Positions 16,243 to 25,294 of a stretch of DNA of 64,000 nucleotides are shown here, piece after piece. Within the stretch, counting starts at the first letter, position 1, and every line of letters begins with the position of its first letter. A program made the translations under genes and the position numbers. The stretch lies in the NCBI RefSeq assembly GCF_000013605.1, contig NC_007908.1, forward strand, positions 620,001-684,000, written 5' to 3'. Origin of the DNA: Rhodoferax ferrireducens T118. GTDB taxonomy: Bacteria; Pseudomonadota; Gammaproteobacteria; Burkholderiales; Burkholderiaceae_C. Under the pieces are notes generated by a model. That model saw only the letters and a program-made list of their open reading frames with translations, was not told the origin of the DNA and searched no databases.

Positions 16243-17316
16243 TCAGGTTTGCGGCTCGGTCACCAGCCACTGCTGGTCGACATAGTCACCGTTGGATTCC
16301 GTGATGCGGATGCGGGCCGGCAAATAGTCCAGCGCTGGCGCCAGCCACAGTTCGACTTTCTGGTCAAACGCCTCGCGCGGGTTGCGCAACAGTTTCAAGG
16401 TAGCTTGCGGGCCACCCGGCAGGGCGAGTGCTTCCGGCTCGCCCACGGTAAACCGCCAGAGATCGGCAGCGCGCGGCCCGATGGTCTGGATTGTGATTGT
16501 GCTGCCTCGCGGGTAGCTTTGCGGGGCACTGGCGAACATGGCGGCGAGTTGCACCAGCACGCTCAAGCGGTCCTGGGCACCGGCCAGCAGCGCCACGTCC
16601 GGCGTGTTGGCACTGAAAGTGACTTTGCCTTGCGCCCGATTGAAGTGGGCGGCGACCTCGCTGCGGAACTTGTCGGAAAAGCGCAGCGGCGCCAAACCCT
16701 GGGGCGTGATCTGGCCGCGACTGGTTTGCACACGCGCCTGGCCGAAAGCGCTGATTTCCAGCCGGGCCGCGTACTGGTCGCCGGTTTGCTGCCACAGCAG
16801 ATCGGCGTTAAGCCGATAGGGGAATTTGTTGGCCAGCACCTGGTATTTCAGATGCACCGAGCCGGGCAGCTTGTCGGCAGCGGCCGCCAGTGTGGAGTCG
16901 CGTGGCGGGGGCGGCGCGCCTGGCGCCAAAGCCAGTTGATCCGCGCTCGCGTCGGGTGGCGCCTGCGCCGCGGCGTCTTGCGCCTGGCGTGAAACCGCCT
17001 CCAGGGGGGGTGGCATCGGCGTGGCTGCTGGCGCCCGGCCTGAGGCGGGCGGTGGCGCTGACCGGCCTGCACTGGGTTGGGCAGGCTGGCGCGGCGGCGG
17101 CGCTACGGTCGCAGCCGTGTGCGCGCCTGCTGGCGCTGCCATTTGGGGTGCGACCGGTTCAATCGAGCGGGTGATGAACGCCCGCGGGGCAGGTTCGGCC
17201 TGGCTCGGGCGCAGGGCCATCGGGCTGGCCTGCAAGGCGGCCAGGTGCGCCCACAGCACGGCGACTGTGATAGCTGCCATCACCTTGAACGAAAATACAG
17301 AATTTACACCTGCCAT
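16243..17316 (-). CDS. DUF3108 domain protein with proline/alanine-rich linker
   Basis: Predicted exported or membrane-anchored protein of 357 residues. An N-terminal hydrophobic segment (residues 10-30) is followed by about 110 residues rich in Pro and Ala, then a beta-rich DUF3108 domain (from LPGSVHLKYQVLANKFPYRL to the C-terminus). DUF3108 proteins are common beside purine or formyl-transferase genes in Burkholderiales, as here near purU. Function is unknown; a periplasmic role is likely from the topology. Confidence 0.82.
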   Translation of the reverse strand: MAGVNSVFSFKVMAAITVAVLWAHLAALQASPMALRPSQAEPAPRAFITRSIEPVAPQMAAPAGAHTAATVAPPPRQPAQPSAGRSAPPPASGRAPAATPMPPPLEAVSRQAQDAAAQAPPDASADQLALAPGAPPPPRDSTLAAAADKLPGSVHLKYQVLANKFPYRLNADLLWQQTGDQYAARLEISAFGQARVQTSRGQITPQGLAPLRFSDKFRSEVAAHFNRAQGKVTFSANTPDVALLAGAQDRLSVLVQLAAMFASAPQSYPRGSTITIQTIGPRAADLWRFTVGEPEALALPGGPQATLKLLRNPREAFDQKVELWLAPALDYLPARIRITESNGDYVDQQWLVTEPQT

Positions 17317-17331
17317 TAAGCCGTATTCCCC

Positions 17332-18336
17332 ATGAAACTTGCCACTTACAAAGACGGCTCACGCGATGGCCAGCTGGTCGTCGTCGCGCGCGATCTGAGC
17401 ATTGCCCATTATGCGACCGGCATCGCGCACCAGTTGCAGCAGGTGCTCGACGACTGGAACTTCCTCTCGCCCCAGTTGCAGGACTTGTATGACGCGCTCA
17501 ACCGTGCGCGCGACAGCAGCGCCAGTGCCGGCCTGGCACGCCACGCCTTCCCGTTTGATCCGCGGCAATGCATGGCGCCGCTCCCGCGTGCCTACCAATG
17601 GGTAAATGGGTCGGTTTACCGCAATCCGGCTGCTTTGCAAGGCCCGGCCAGCACAGCCGGCAGCCCGGTGCTGTACCAGGGCGCCAGCGACGATTTTTTG
17701 GGTCCGTGTGACGAGGTGCACTGTGCCAGGGAGGCCGATGGCATCGATTTCGAAGCCGGGGTGGCCATCATCACCGGCGACGTGCGCCTGGGCGCCAGCC
17801 CGGCCCAGGCGCTCGACGGCATTCGGCTGCTGCTGCTGAGCAACGCGCTGAGTTTGCGCCAGCTGATGCAGGCCGAGTTGGCGCAAGGTCTTGGACCGCT
17901 GCAGAGCCGCCCGGCCACCGCCTTCAGCCCGGTGGCGGTGACACCCGACGAAGTGGGGACAGCCTGGGCCCAGGGCCGTTTGGATCTGACGCTGCAATCG
18001 AGCTGGAACGGCCGCAAAGTGGGTTTGTGTGAGGCCGGGCCGGAGATGCGCTTTCATTTCGGGCAACTGATTGCGCACCTGTGCAAGACGCGCCGGCTGC
18101 GCGCCGGTTGCATCGTCGGCGCGGGCGCTGTCAGCAACACCGATGCGAGCCACGGCTACAGCTGCATCGCCGACAAACGCGCGCTGGAAATCATGCAGGA
18201 CGGCCAGCCCATGACCGAGTTCATGAAATTTGGCGACACCATTCGCATCGAGATGAAGGGCCGCGACGGCCAGAGCGTGTTTGGCGCCATTGAGCAGGAA
18301 ATCGTGCCGCTGGAAAAAGCCGCTGCACCGCTTTGA
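17332..18336 (+). CDS. Fumarylacetoacetate hydrolase family protein
   Basis: FAH-fold hydrolase of 334 residues, cytosolic. The metal-binding region is visible as DEVHCAREADGIDFEAGVAIITGDV, with later motifs GSAVSNTD-like GAGAVSNTDASHGYSCI and FMKFGDTIRIEM. The length and this divergent N-terminus fit the bacterial FAH-family group rather than short hydratases. No aromatic-degradation genes are adjacent, so the physiological substrate is open. It diverges from the DUF3108 gene with only 15 bases between their starts, so the two promoters must overlap the opposite genes. Confidence 0.88.
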   Translation: MKLATYKDGSRDGQLVVVARDLSIAHYATGIAHQLQQVLDDWNFLSPQLQDLYDALNRARDSSASAGLARHAFPFDPRQCMAPLPRAYQWVNGSVYRNPAALQGPASTAGSPVLYQGASDDFLGPCDEVHCAREADGIDFEAGVAIITGDVRLGASPAQALDGIRLLLLSNALSLRQLMQAELAQGLGPLQSRPATAFSPVAVTPDEVGTAWAQGRLDLTLQSSWNGRKVGLCEAGPEMRFHFGQLIAHLCKTRRLRAGCIVGAGAVSNTDASHGYSCIADKRALEIMQDGQPMTEFMKFGDTIRIEMKGRDGQSVFGAIEQEIVPLEKAAAPL

Positions 18337-18360
18337 CAGGGTGGCGGCCGGCGCGCAAGC

Positions 18361-18963
18361 TCAAGCGCTCGCCAATTGCCCGGCAAAGGTCTTGACGCCG
18401 CGCAGCATCATCTCGATCGACACCGCCACCAGCACCAGGCCCATCAGGCGCTCCAGTGCCACCACAAAGCGGTCACCGGCCACGCGCTGAATCCGTTCGG
18501 CCAGCACCAGCACGACCGCGCTCACGGCCATGGTGACGCACAGCGCGGCAATCCATTCCATGCGCCGTTCGGGTGCCTGCGACACCAGCAGCAACACCGT
18601 GGCCAGCGCCGACGGCCCGGCGATGGCCGGAATCGCCAGCGGCACGATCAGCGGTTCGTGCAGCTCCTCGGTCGCATCGGACTTGGGCGGCGGGAAAATC
18701 ATGCGCAGTGCGATCAGGAACAGAATCACGCCGCCGCCAATTTGCAGCGACAGCTCGCTCAAGTTCATCACCCGCAAAAAGCCGCCGCCGACAAACATGA
18801 AAGTCAGCAGCAGCACAAATGCAATCAACACCTCCCGCAAGATCACCCAGGGACGCCGCTCGGGCGCCACATGCTTGAGCGCATTGGCAAAGATAGGGAT
18901 GTTGCCAATCGGGTCGGTGATCAGGATCAGCAGGATGGTGGCCGAGGCAAAGGTGTAATTCAT
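18361..18963 (-). CDS. marC: MarC family integral membrane protein
   Basis: Membrane protein of 200 residues with six predicted helices. Family motifs are ILLILITDPIGNIPIF near the N-terminus and PLAIPAIAGPSALATVLLL in the middle. MarC/YchE proteins are inner-membrane proteins of unresolved transport function. It is convergent with the FAH-family gene and lies 15 bases downstream of the DksA-like gene. Confidence 0.92.
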   Translation of the reverse strand: MNYTFASATILLILITDPIGNIPIFANALKHVAPERRPWVILREVLIAFVLLLTFMFVGGGFLRVMNLSELSLQIGGGVILFLIALRMIFPPPKSDATEELHEPLIVPLAIPAIAGPSALATVLLLVSQAPERRMEWIAALCVTMAVSAVVLVLAERIQRVAGDRFVVALERLMGLVLVAVSIEMMLRGVKTFAGQLASA

Positions 18964-18978
18964 GGCCCCCGCAGGATA

Positions 18979-19353
18979 TCAGGCCTGTCGGGCCTGGGCT
19001 TTTTCCAGCTTCTCCTGGCAGGCGATGCAGCGCAGCGCGTCCGGTGCTGCGTGGAGCCGGGCGGCCGGAATCCCAACGCCACAGTCGACACACAAACCGT
19101 AGCTGCCGTCCTCAATCCGGCGCAGGGCGGCGTCCAGGCGGTCAAGCTCCTCGCTGTCGCGCGCATCGAGCGCAAATTCAAGCTCGCGTGCGCTACTCTC
19201 CTGCGCGGTGGAATCTTCCTTCTGGCCAAAATGCTCGGCGGATGCCTCGGCACGTCCCACCGTGCCGCCGCGCAGGTCGCTGAGCTGCGCCAGCAGGCTG
19301 GCGCGCTGGGCCAGCAACTGTTCTTTAAAAGTGGTGTTGAGTTTTTGGGTCAT
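18979..19353 (-). CDS. TraR/DksA-type zinc-finger regulator
   Basis: 124-residue DksA-like protein from the ATG at 19353, preceded by the strong RBS GGAGG. An N-terminal helical region is followed by the C4 zinc finger (CVDCGVGIP ... CIACQ) at about residues 87-111. It lacks the full coiled-coil length of DksA (about 150 residues), so it may be one of the short DksA paralogues that bind the RNA polymerase secondary channel. The role is inferred from the family. Confidence 0.88.
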   Translation of the reverse strand: MTQKLNTTFKEQLLAQRASLLAQLSDLRGGTVGRAEASAEHFGQKEDSTAQESSARELEFALDARDSEELDRLDAALRRIEDGSYGLCVDCGVGIPAARLHAAPDALRCIACQEKLEKAQARQA

Positions 19354-19464
19354 GAGAAAACCTCCGTGGCGATGTGTTGTCATCATGCGCCGCCTAATCA
19401 ATACAAAGTTTGATGACCGTCAAGCGGCAGACGTTGCCTGAAGGCTGAAAAAGCGGGCACTACA

Positions 19465-19842
19465 ATGCGCCCGATGTCAACTTTGCAACTGCTGCGCCAC
19501 GCCAGACTTCTTGCCCGCCTCGTGCTGGTGTGGTTTGTCATGTCGGTCGCAGCGGCGATTGCCTCGCCGCTGGTCAAGCCGCAGGCGATGGAGCTGATCT
19601 GCTCGGGTGCGGGCGGAATGAAGCTGTTGCAGAAGACCGACGACGGCAGCCAGCCGACCGCCAGCCACACGCTGGATTGCCCCTTGTGCGTTGGCATCGG
19701 CGCGCCGCCGCCGCCCCTGGCACATGTGGCAGCGAAGCCGATGCAAGCGCTGGGTTATGTGCTGCAAGGCATTCCCGCCGCCCACATCGCGGTTCTGAGC
19801 GCCGCGCCCTTGCCCGCGCGCGGGCCGCCGGCTTCTCTTTAA
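19465..19842 (+). CDS. DUF2946 family protein
   Basis: Protein of 125 residues (122 if the ATG at 19474 is used). A hydrophobic N-terminal segment is followed by the DUF2946 pattern with the paired cysteines LDCPLCVG in the middle. DUF2946 proteins are usually encoded beside copper-uptake TonB receptors and PCu(A)C chaperones, as here, and the Cys pair suggests metal or redox involvement. It opens the copper locus. Confidence 0.82.
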   Translation: MRPMSTLQLLRHARLLARLVLVWFVMSVAAAIASPLVKPQAMELICSGAGGMKLLQKTDDGSQPTASHTLDCPLCVGIGAPPPPLAHVAAKPMQALGYVLQGIPAAHIAVLSAAPLPARGPPASL

Positions 19843-19847
19843 TTCAT

Positions 19848-19900
19848 CAAAAACAATAGCGTCTTGTGAAGGCTCCATGGGGGCTGCAAGCGTATTTGAC
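19848..19900 (+). repeat. Interspersed element copy 3 (diverged)
   Basis: Diverged intergenic copy: AACAATAGCGTCTTGTG then CATGGGGGCTGCAAGCGTATTT, between the first DUF2946 gene and the PCu(A)C gene. Confidence 0.7.
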
Positions 19901-19994
19901 TGATATTGTGCGGCGGCCTCGCGGGCCTGCCCGTCGTCCGACAGCCGCTTCCGGCTGCCCTTTGATTTTTTAACACCCTGATAGAGAAAATCCC

Positions 19995-20510
19995 ATGAAA
20001 TTCAAAACACTGATGAGCTCGGTCGCCCTTGCCGCGGCCGCCTTCGCCGCCCACGCTGCTGCCATTGAGGTCGAAAACGCCTGGGTGCGTGCCACCGTGA
20101 AGGGCCAGCAAGCCACTGGCGCCTTCATGACGCTCACCGCCAAAGAGGGCGCCCGGCTGGTCGGCGCCTCCACCCCGGCGGCGGGCGTCAGTCAGGTGCA
20201 TGAGATGACGATGGACGCTGGCGTCATGAAAATGGGCGAGGTCAAGGGCGGGCTGGACTTGCCCGCAGGCAAGGCCGTGGCGCTCAAATCCGGCGGTTAC
20301 CACCTGATGCTGATGGACTTGAAATCCGCTTTGGTCGCCGGCACCAGCCTGCCCTTGACGCTGGTGTTCAAGGATGCCAAGGGGGTGGAAAGCAAAGTCG
20401 AGCTGACGGTGCCGGTGGCGGCCGTTGCCCCCGCTGGCATGGCGCATGGCAAAGAGGCGCCGATGGATCATTCCATGCATGGCAACATGCCGGCCAAAAA
20501 GGCCCCCTGA
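19995..20510 (+). CDS. Periplasmic copper chaperone PCu(A)C
   Basis: 171-residue periplasmic copper(I) chaperone. The signal peptide ends about residue 22 (AHAAA). The mature cupredoxin-like domain carries the histidine/methionine ligand pattern: HEMTMDAGVMKMGEV followed by GGYHLMLMDL. The C-terminal tail is rich in His and Met (MAHGKEAPMDHSMHGNM), an additional metal-binding feature. Proteins of this family deliver copper to cytochrome oxidase. It sits between two DUF2946 genes. Confidence 0.92.
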   Translation: MKFKTLMSSVALAAAAFAAHAAAIEVENAWVRATVKGQQATGAFMTLTAKEGARLVGASTPAAGVSQVHEMTMDAGVMKMGEVKGGLDLPAGKAVALKSGGYHLMLMDLKSALVAGTSLPLTLVFKDAKGVESKVELTVPVAAVAPAGMAHGKEAPMDHSMHGNMPAKKAP

Positions 20511-20547
20511 GCGCCTGTTAACCGGCTTGAGCCTGTTTCCGCATTTG

Positions 20548-21003
20548 ATGTCACGCCCAACCCACGCGAACACGCTGTGTCGCCCGTGGGCGCTGGCGTT
20601 GGCGCTGTGGCTGGCCGTGCTGGGCCCGCTGGCGCCTACGCTGTCGCACGCCATCGTCTGGGCGCGTGGCGACATAAGGCCATTGGTAGAGGTCTGCACC
20701 CTTGCCGGGCCGCGCTGGGTGGCATTGGCGTCTGCACAAGACGCCAGGCTTGAAGCGGCTGGCAGCACCAAATTTCAGACAGATACCCCTGACGGGCCGG
20801 TATCTGCCCTTGCGCTAGATCATTGCCCGTTTTGCCTGCTATTCACAGACCGTGCAGCCCCTCCGCCCCACTTCTTTGTTCACCTCTTCGCAGTGTTGGG
20901 CGAATCCGTGGAGCCCACGGTCCGGCAGGTTTTTTTCTTCCCCGAGCAAGCGATGCTGGCGGCGCACCCGCGCGGCCCGCCACACACCTCCTGCACTACT
21001 TAG
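20548..21003 (+). CDS. Second DUF2946 family protein
   Basis: 151 residues from the ATG at 20548. The N-terminal hydrophobic stretch (WALALALWLAVLGPLAPTLSHA) is consistent with a signal peptide or anchor, and the DUF2946 cysteine pair is in DHCPFCLLF. Upstream in-frame sequence overlaps the PCu(A)C gene and is not used. It is one of two such proteins flanking the copper chaperone. Confidence 0.8.
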   Translation: MSRPTHANTLCRPWALALALWLAVLGPLAPTLSHAIVWARGDIRPLVEVCTLAGPRWVALASAQDARLEAAGSTKFQTDTPDGPVSALALDHCPFCLLFTDRAAPPPHFFVHLFAVLGESVEPTVRQVFFFPEQAMLAAHPRGPPHTSCTT

Positions 21004-21058
21004 TTCATAGCGTCTCACATAGTTCCGATGGGGGCTAGAGGCTGGTTTGTCTTAAATT
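21002..21058 (+). repeat. Interspersed element copy 4
   Basis: Intergenic copy: TTCATAGCGTCTCACATAG then GATGGGGGCTAGAGGCTGGTTT, between the second DUF2946 gene and the second PCu(A)C gene. Confidence 0.8.
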
Positions 21059-21073
21059 CAGGAGTGTTTTGTG

Positions 21074-21613
21074 ATGCCAATTTTTGAGCGACGACCAGTC
21101 GCCGTTGAGAAACCGCGTGCCGTCCCGCGCCGTCTGCTGTCGGCAAGCCTGTTGCTGGCTGCCCTGGCTTGCACTGCCAGCGTGGTTCAGGCACATGGCG
21201 TCAGCCAGGGCGACTTGCAACTTGATCACCCTTATGCGGTGCCCAGCGCCCCGGGCGAGCCGCACGGCAATGCCTACTTGCGTGGCATCAAGAACTCAGG
21301 CGCGCAGGCTGACCGGCTGCTCAGCGCCAGCTCGCCATTGGCGGCGAGGGTCGAGTTGCACCGTCTCAAGCCCGATGCCAGTGGCCTGAGAGGCCAGCAG
21401 GTCGAAGCCATTGTCCTGCCGCCCAAGACCGTCACCCGGCTGCGCCACACAGGCGACTACCAGTTGACCTTGATCGGCCTGAAGCAAGCACTCAAGGACG
21501 GTGAGCGCTTTGATTTGACCCTGAACTTCGAGCACGCAGGCAGCCAGACCGTCAAGGTGTGGGTGCAAACGCCGCGTGATGCGCCAAGTGCGCAGGATCC
21601 ACACCAGCATTAA
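21074..21613 (+). CDS. Second PCu(A)C-type copper chaperone
   Basis: 179 residues from the ATG at 21074 (RBS CAGGAG). The N-terminal basic and hydrophobic region is a signal peptide ending near VVQAHG. The domain is of the PCu(A)C type but diverged: LHRLKPDASGLRGQQVEAI and RHTGDYQLTLIGLKQAL occupy the ligand regions, with fewer methionines than the first copy. A histidine lies in the C-terminal PHQH. It may have different metal affinity; this is inference. Confidence 0.82.
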   Translation: MPIFERRPVAVEKPRAVPRRLLSASLLLAALACTASVVQAHGVSQGDLQLDHPYAVPSAPGEPHGNAYLRGIKNSGAQADRLLSASSPLAARVELHRLKPDASGLRGQQVEAIVLPPKTVTRLRHTGDYQLTLIGLKQALKDGERFDLTLNFEHAGSQTVKVWVQTPRDAPSAQDPHQH

Positions 21614-21682
21614 GCCACTGTCGATTTCTCCGCGGCATGTCCGCGACCCAAACAAACTGATTACAAAAAAAGCCTATTCATC

Positions 21683-23986
21683 ATGTCTCAATTCAGACTT
21701 TGCCAACTCACTTGCGCCGTGGCCCTGGCGCTGCCTACACTGGCCCTGCTGAGCGGCCCGGCGCTGGCGGCAGACCTTGCCGCATTCACGCTGGCCCCGA
21801 TCACTGTCACCGGTAGCCCAAGCCATATCAGCCAGCCACTGGGCGCCACAGCCGTTGACCCGGCCAGCCTGGCGCCCAAACTGTCCGCCACCAGCGACAC
21901 GGCCAGCCTTTTGCAGGACGTACCGGGCTTAAGCCTGTACGGCGCCGGTGGCGTGTCCAGCCTGCCAGCGATCCACGGCTTGGCTGATGACCGTTTGCGC
22001 ATCAAGGTGGATGGCATGGACCTGATTGCTTCCTGCCCCAATCACATGAATCCGGCGCTGTCTTACATCGACCCGACCCAGGTGGGCCTGCTCAAGGTCT
22101 ATGCAGGCATCACGCCAGTGAGCGCGGGTGGTGATTCCATTGGCGGCACCATTGTTGCGCAGACGCGTGCACCCGAATTTGCCGCACCGGGGCAAGCCGC
22201 CATCACCAAGGGCGAAGTGGGCACCTTTTACCGCAGCAATAACAAGGCAAGAGGCGCCAACGTTTCGGCCACCTACGCCACGGAGCAATTCAACATCAGC
22301 TACAGCGGGGCCACCAGCCGGGCCGACAACTACACCGCAGGCGGCGACTTCAAAAACCATGACTTCACCGGCCGCGTCGGGCACACCCTGGGGCGTGATG
22401 AAGTGGGCTCCACGGCGTATGACACACGCAACCACAGCGTGGGGCTGGCTTTCAAGAGCGACAACCATCTGTTGGAAGCCAAGCTAGGCTACCAGGACAT
22501 GCCGTTTCAGCTCTACCCGAATCAGCGCATGGACATGCTGGGCAACACCCAGAACAGTGTGAACCTGCGCTACGCGGGCCAGTTCGACTGGGGCGCACTG
22601 GAGGCGCGTGCCTACCGCGAGAACGTGGATCACGTCATGGATTTTGGCGCTGACAAACGCTACTGGTATGGCGCGGCATCGGGTGGGGGCGCAGCGCTCG
22701 ACGGCACACCCTGCAGCCCGATCAGCGCCACCTGCGCGGCCGGCATGCCGATGGTCACCGAAGGAAAAACCACAGGCTTGAGCGTCAAAGCCGACGTGGC
22801 GCTGACCCCGCAGGATGTGCTGCGCGTGGGCGCAGAAGCGCAGCAATACCGGCTCAAGGACTGGTGGCCACCGTCAGGTGGGGGCATGTTTCCGGGCACC
22901 TTCTGGAACATCCAGGATGGCCAGCGCGATCGCACGGCCGTCTTTGGTGAATGGGAAGCGCGCAAGAACACGCAGTGGATGACCCTGCTGGGCGCACGAG
23001 TTGAACAGGTCAAAATGAACGCCGGCAATGTGGTGGGCTACAACCCTGCAGGCGGTGGTTTTCAAGGTCGTGACGCCAGCGCCTTCAATGCCCAGGATCG
23101 GAGCAAAACCGACAACAACCTGGATCTGACCGCACTGGCCCGCTACAGCGCCAATACCAACTACGACATCGAGTTCGGCTTCGCCCACAAGGTGCGCTCA
23201 CCCAATGTGTATGAGCGCTACACCTGGTCCACCTGGCAGATGGCCGCGCTGATGAATAATTTTGTTGGTGATGGCAACGGCTACCTGGGCGATGTCAACC
23301 TGAAGCCAGAGAAAGCCAACACCATTTCCGCCACCTTCGACTGGCACGCTGCTGACAGCCGTTGGGGCTTCAAGGCCACGCCTTACTACACCCAGGTGAG
23401 CGATTACATCGACGCCGTGCAGTGGAATGCCAGCACCAACTTGGCCGCCACAACGCTGGCAGCCAACAAGTTCAGCGTCCTCAAATACGCCAACCAGTCG
23501 GCCCGCCTCTACGGCATTGACCTCTCCGGCCACATGCCGCTGGCCAAGCGTGCTTGGGGTGACTTTGGGCTCAAAGGCTTGCTGAACTACACCCATGGCA
23601 CCAACCAGGATACGGGCGATGGCCTGTACAACGTCATGCCGCTCAACGCCAAACTCGCGTTGACGCAAAAGTTGAAAGCTTGGGACAACAGCTTTGAACT
23701 GTTGATGGTGCAGGCCAAGGACAGCGTCTCAGGTATGCGCAATGAAATCAAGACACCGGGCTACGGCCTGGTCAATTTGCGCGGCAGCTATTCGTGGAGA
23801 CAGGTGCGCGTCGACTTCGGTGTTGAGAATCTCTTCGACAGGTTCTATTACCTGCCCAACGGCGGTGCCTATACCGGGCAAGGGACAACCATGAGCAACC
23901 CGGCGCTGCCCAATTACCCGCAATGGGGTAGCGCCGTGCCGGGTATCGGACGCTCAATTTACATGGGTGTGAATGTGAAGTTTTGA
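21683..23986 (+). CDS. TonB-dependent copper receptor, OprC/NosA-like
   Basis: Outer-membrane receptor of 767 residues. It has a signal peptide (to ALAA, residue 30), a plug domain with the receptor-type VDGMDLIASCPNHMNPALSYI segment, and a 22-strand barrel ending in a C-terminal phenylalanine (YMGVNVKF). The copper-binding CxxxM-HxM arrangement described for Pseudomonas OprC is visible: Cys118 and Met122 in CPNHM, His317 and Met319 in HVM. A classical TonB box is not obvious, though ITVTG at about residue 40 fits. Two PCu(A)C genes and two DUF2946 genes precede it, supporting copper import. Confidence 0.92.
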   Translation: MSQFRLCQLTCAVALALPTLALLSGPALAADLAAFTLAPITVTGSPSHISQPLGATAVDPASLAPKLSATSDTASLLQDVPGLSLYGAGGVSSLPAIHGLADDRLRIKVDGMDLIASCPNHMNPALSYIDPTQVGLLKVYAGITPVSAGGDSIGGTIVAQTRAPEFAAPGQAAITKGEVGTFYRSNNKARGANVSATYATEQFNISYSGATSRADNYTAGGDFKNHDFTGRVGHTLGRDEVGSTAYDTRNHSVGLAFKSDNHLLEAKLGYQDMPFQLYPNQRMDMLGNTQNSVNLRYAGQFDWGALEARAYRENVDHVMDFGADKRYWYGAASGGGAALDGTPCSPISATCAAGMPMVTEGKTTGLSVKADVALTPQDVLRVGAEAQQYRLKDWWPPSGGGMFPGTFWNIQDGQRDRTAVFGEWEARKNTQWMTLLGARVEQVKMNAGNVVGYNPAGGGFQGRDASAFNAQDRSKTDNNLDLTALARYSANTNYDIEFGFAHKVRSPNVYERYTWSTWQMAALMNNFVGDGNGYLGDVNLKPEKANTISATFDWHAADSRWGFKATPYYTQVSDYIDAVQWNASTNLAATTLAANKFSVLKYANQSARLYGIDLSGHMPLAKRAWGDFGLKGLLNYTHGTNQDTGDGLYNVMPLNAKLALTQKLKAWDNSFELLMVQAKDSVSGMRNEIKTPGYGLVNLRGSYSWRQVRVDFGVENLFDRFYYLPNGGAYTGQGTTMSNPALPNYPQWGSAVPGIGRSIYMGVNVKF

Positions 23987-24054
23987 CGCCATTGCCGGGC
24001 TGACGGCGCCGAAACCGCACTGCTGCGGCTCATGGAGCGCCTTGAGCAAGCGTC

Positions 24055-25221
24055 ATGCTGCCGTACACTCGCGCCGCCAGCTTTCTTGTTGATGCTCCCG
24101 CACTGGCCGGTGGCAAAACGAATGACGAATCCATGCTGACGGCACCCGAAACCGAAGTATCCCGCCTCCTGCATATCTGCAACGACTGCCACTATTGCGA
24201 CAGTTTTTGTGCGGTGTTCCCCTCCAGCTCGCGGCGGCTCCAGTTTGCCAAGGCCGACATTCACTACCTGGCCAATCTTTGCCACAACTGTGGCGCCTGC
24301 CTGCACGGCTGCGAGGTCGCCCCGCCGCACGAGTTGGCGGTCAACCTGCCGCAGGCCATGGCCCGCGTGCGTGGCCAGACCTATGCGGACTATGCCTGGC
24401 CACCGGCCTTGGGCGCACTTTACCAACGCCATGGTCTGGTGCTGTCGCTGGCACTGGCGGGTGCGCTGACCATCTTTTTGCTGCTGGCGCTGGCCTTGAA
24501 TGGCACGCTCTTGGGCTCACCCCAGGCTGGGTACAGCGCGGTGTTTGGGCACCAGATGCTGGTCGGTTTGTTTGCGCCGGTTTTCCTGTATGCCGTGTTG
24601 GCACTGGGCATGGGGGTGCGGCGTTTCTGGCACGACGTGACGCCGGCCACCAGCGGCCAGTCAGTCAGCGCCGCAGCCGCTGGCGAGGCCGCCCGTGACG
24701 TCTTGCGCCTGAAATACCTGGACGGTGGCCACGGCGACGGCTGCAACAATGCCGACGGTACGGCCACGCTGGCCCGGCGCCGGGCCCACCATCTGACCTT
24801 TTACGGCGTCTTGCTGTGCTTGGCCGCCACCTTGGCGGCGAGCGTCTATCACTATGTCCTGGGCTGGACGGCGCCCTACGACTTGCCGCAACTGCCCAAA
24901 CTGCTGGGTGTCGCCGGCGGGCTGAGTCTGCTGCTTGGCACGGGTAGCTTGTTTGCACTGAACCTGCAGCGCCACCCTTTGCACGGCGATGCGGCGCAAA
25001 AACCGATGGACCGCGGCTTTATCGCGCTGCTCTTTTGCGCCAGCGCCAGCGGCCTGGCCCTGTGGTGGGTGCACGCCGGGGTGGCCCTGCCAGCCCTTCT
25101 GACCCTGCACCTGGGGCTTGTGATGGCGCTGTTTGCCACGCTGCCTTATGGCAAGTTTGCACACGGTATTTTCCGAACCGCCGCGCTCTTGCGCCATGCG
25201 GTCGAAAAGCGCCAGACCTAG
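24055..25221 (+). CDS. TcuB-like membrane protein with two 4Fe-4S motifs
   Basis: 388-residue membrane electron-transfer protein. Two ferredoxin-type clusters are near the N-terminus (CNDCHYCDSFC and CHNCGACLHGC), followed by five or six membrane helices. This is the architecture of TcuB/CitB, which reoxidises the flavin of TcuA in tricarballylate catabolism. No tcuA or tcuC gene is present; the neighbour is a copper receptor, so the electron donor and acceptor are unknown. A later start (ATG 24133) is possible. Confidence 0.85.
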   Translation: MLPYTRAASFLVDAPALAGGKTNDESMLTAPETEVSRLLHICNDCHYCDSFCAVFPSSSRRLQFAKADIHYLANLCHNCGACLHGCEVAPPHELAVNLPQAMARVRGQTYADYAWPPALGALYQRHGLVLSLALAGALTIFLLLALALNGTLLGSPQAGYSAVFGHQMLVGLFAPVFLYAVLALGMGVRRFWHDVTPATSGQSVSAAAAGEAARDVLRLKYLDGGHGDGCNNADGTATLARRRAHHLTFYGVLLCLAATLAASVYHYVLGWTAPYDLPQLPKLLGVAGGLSLLLGTGSLFALNLQRHPLHGDAAQKPMDRGFIALLFCASASGLALWWVHAGVALPALLTLHLGLVMALFATLPYGKFAHGIFRTAALLRHAVEKRQT

Positions 25222-25294
25222 CGCGCGGCGCATCGCCATCTGGTCAGCATTGGGGTAAGCTGTGAACCCTTACAGCCAACCCTCTGGAGACAAC

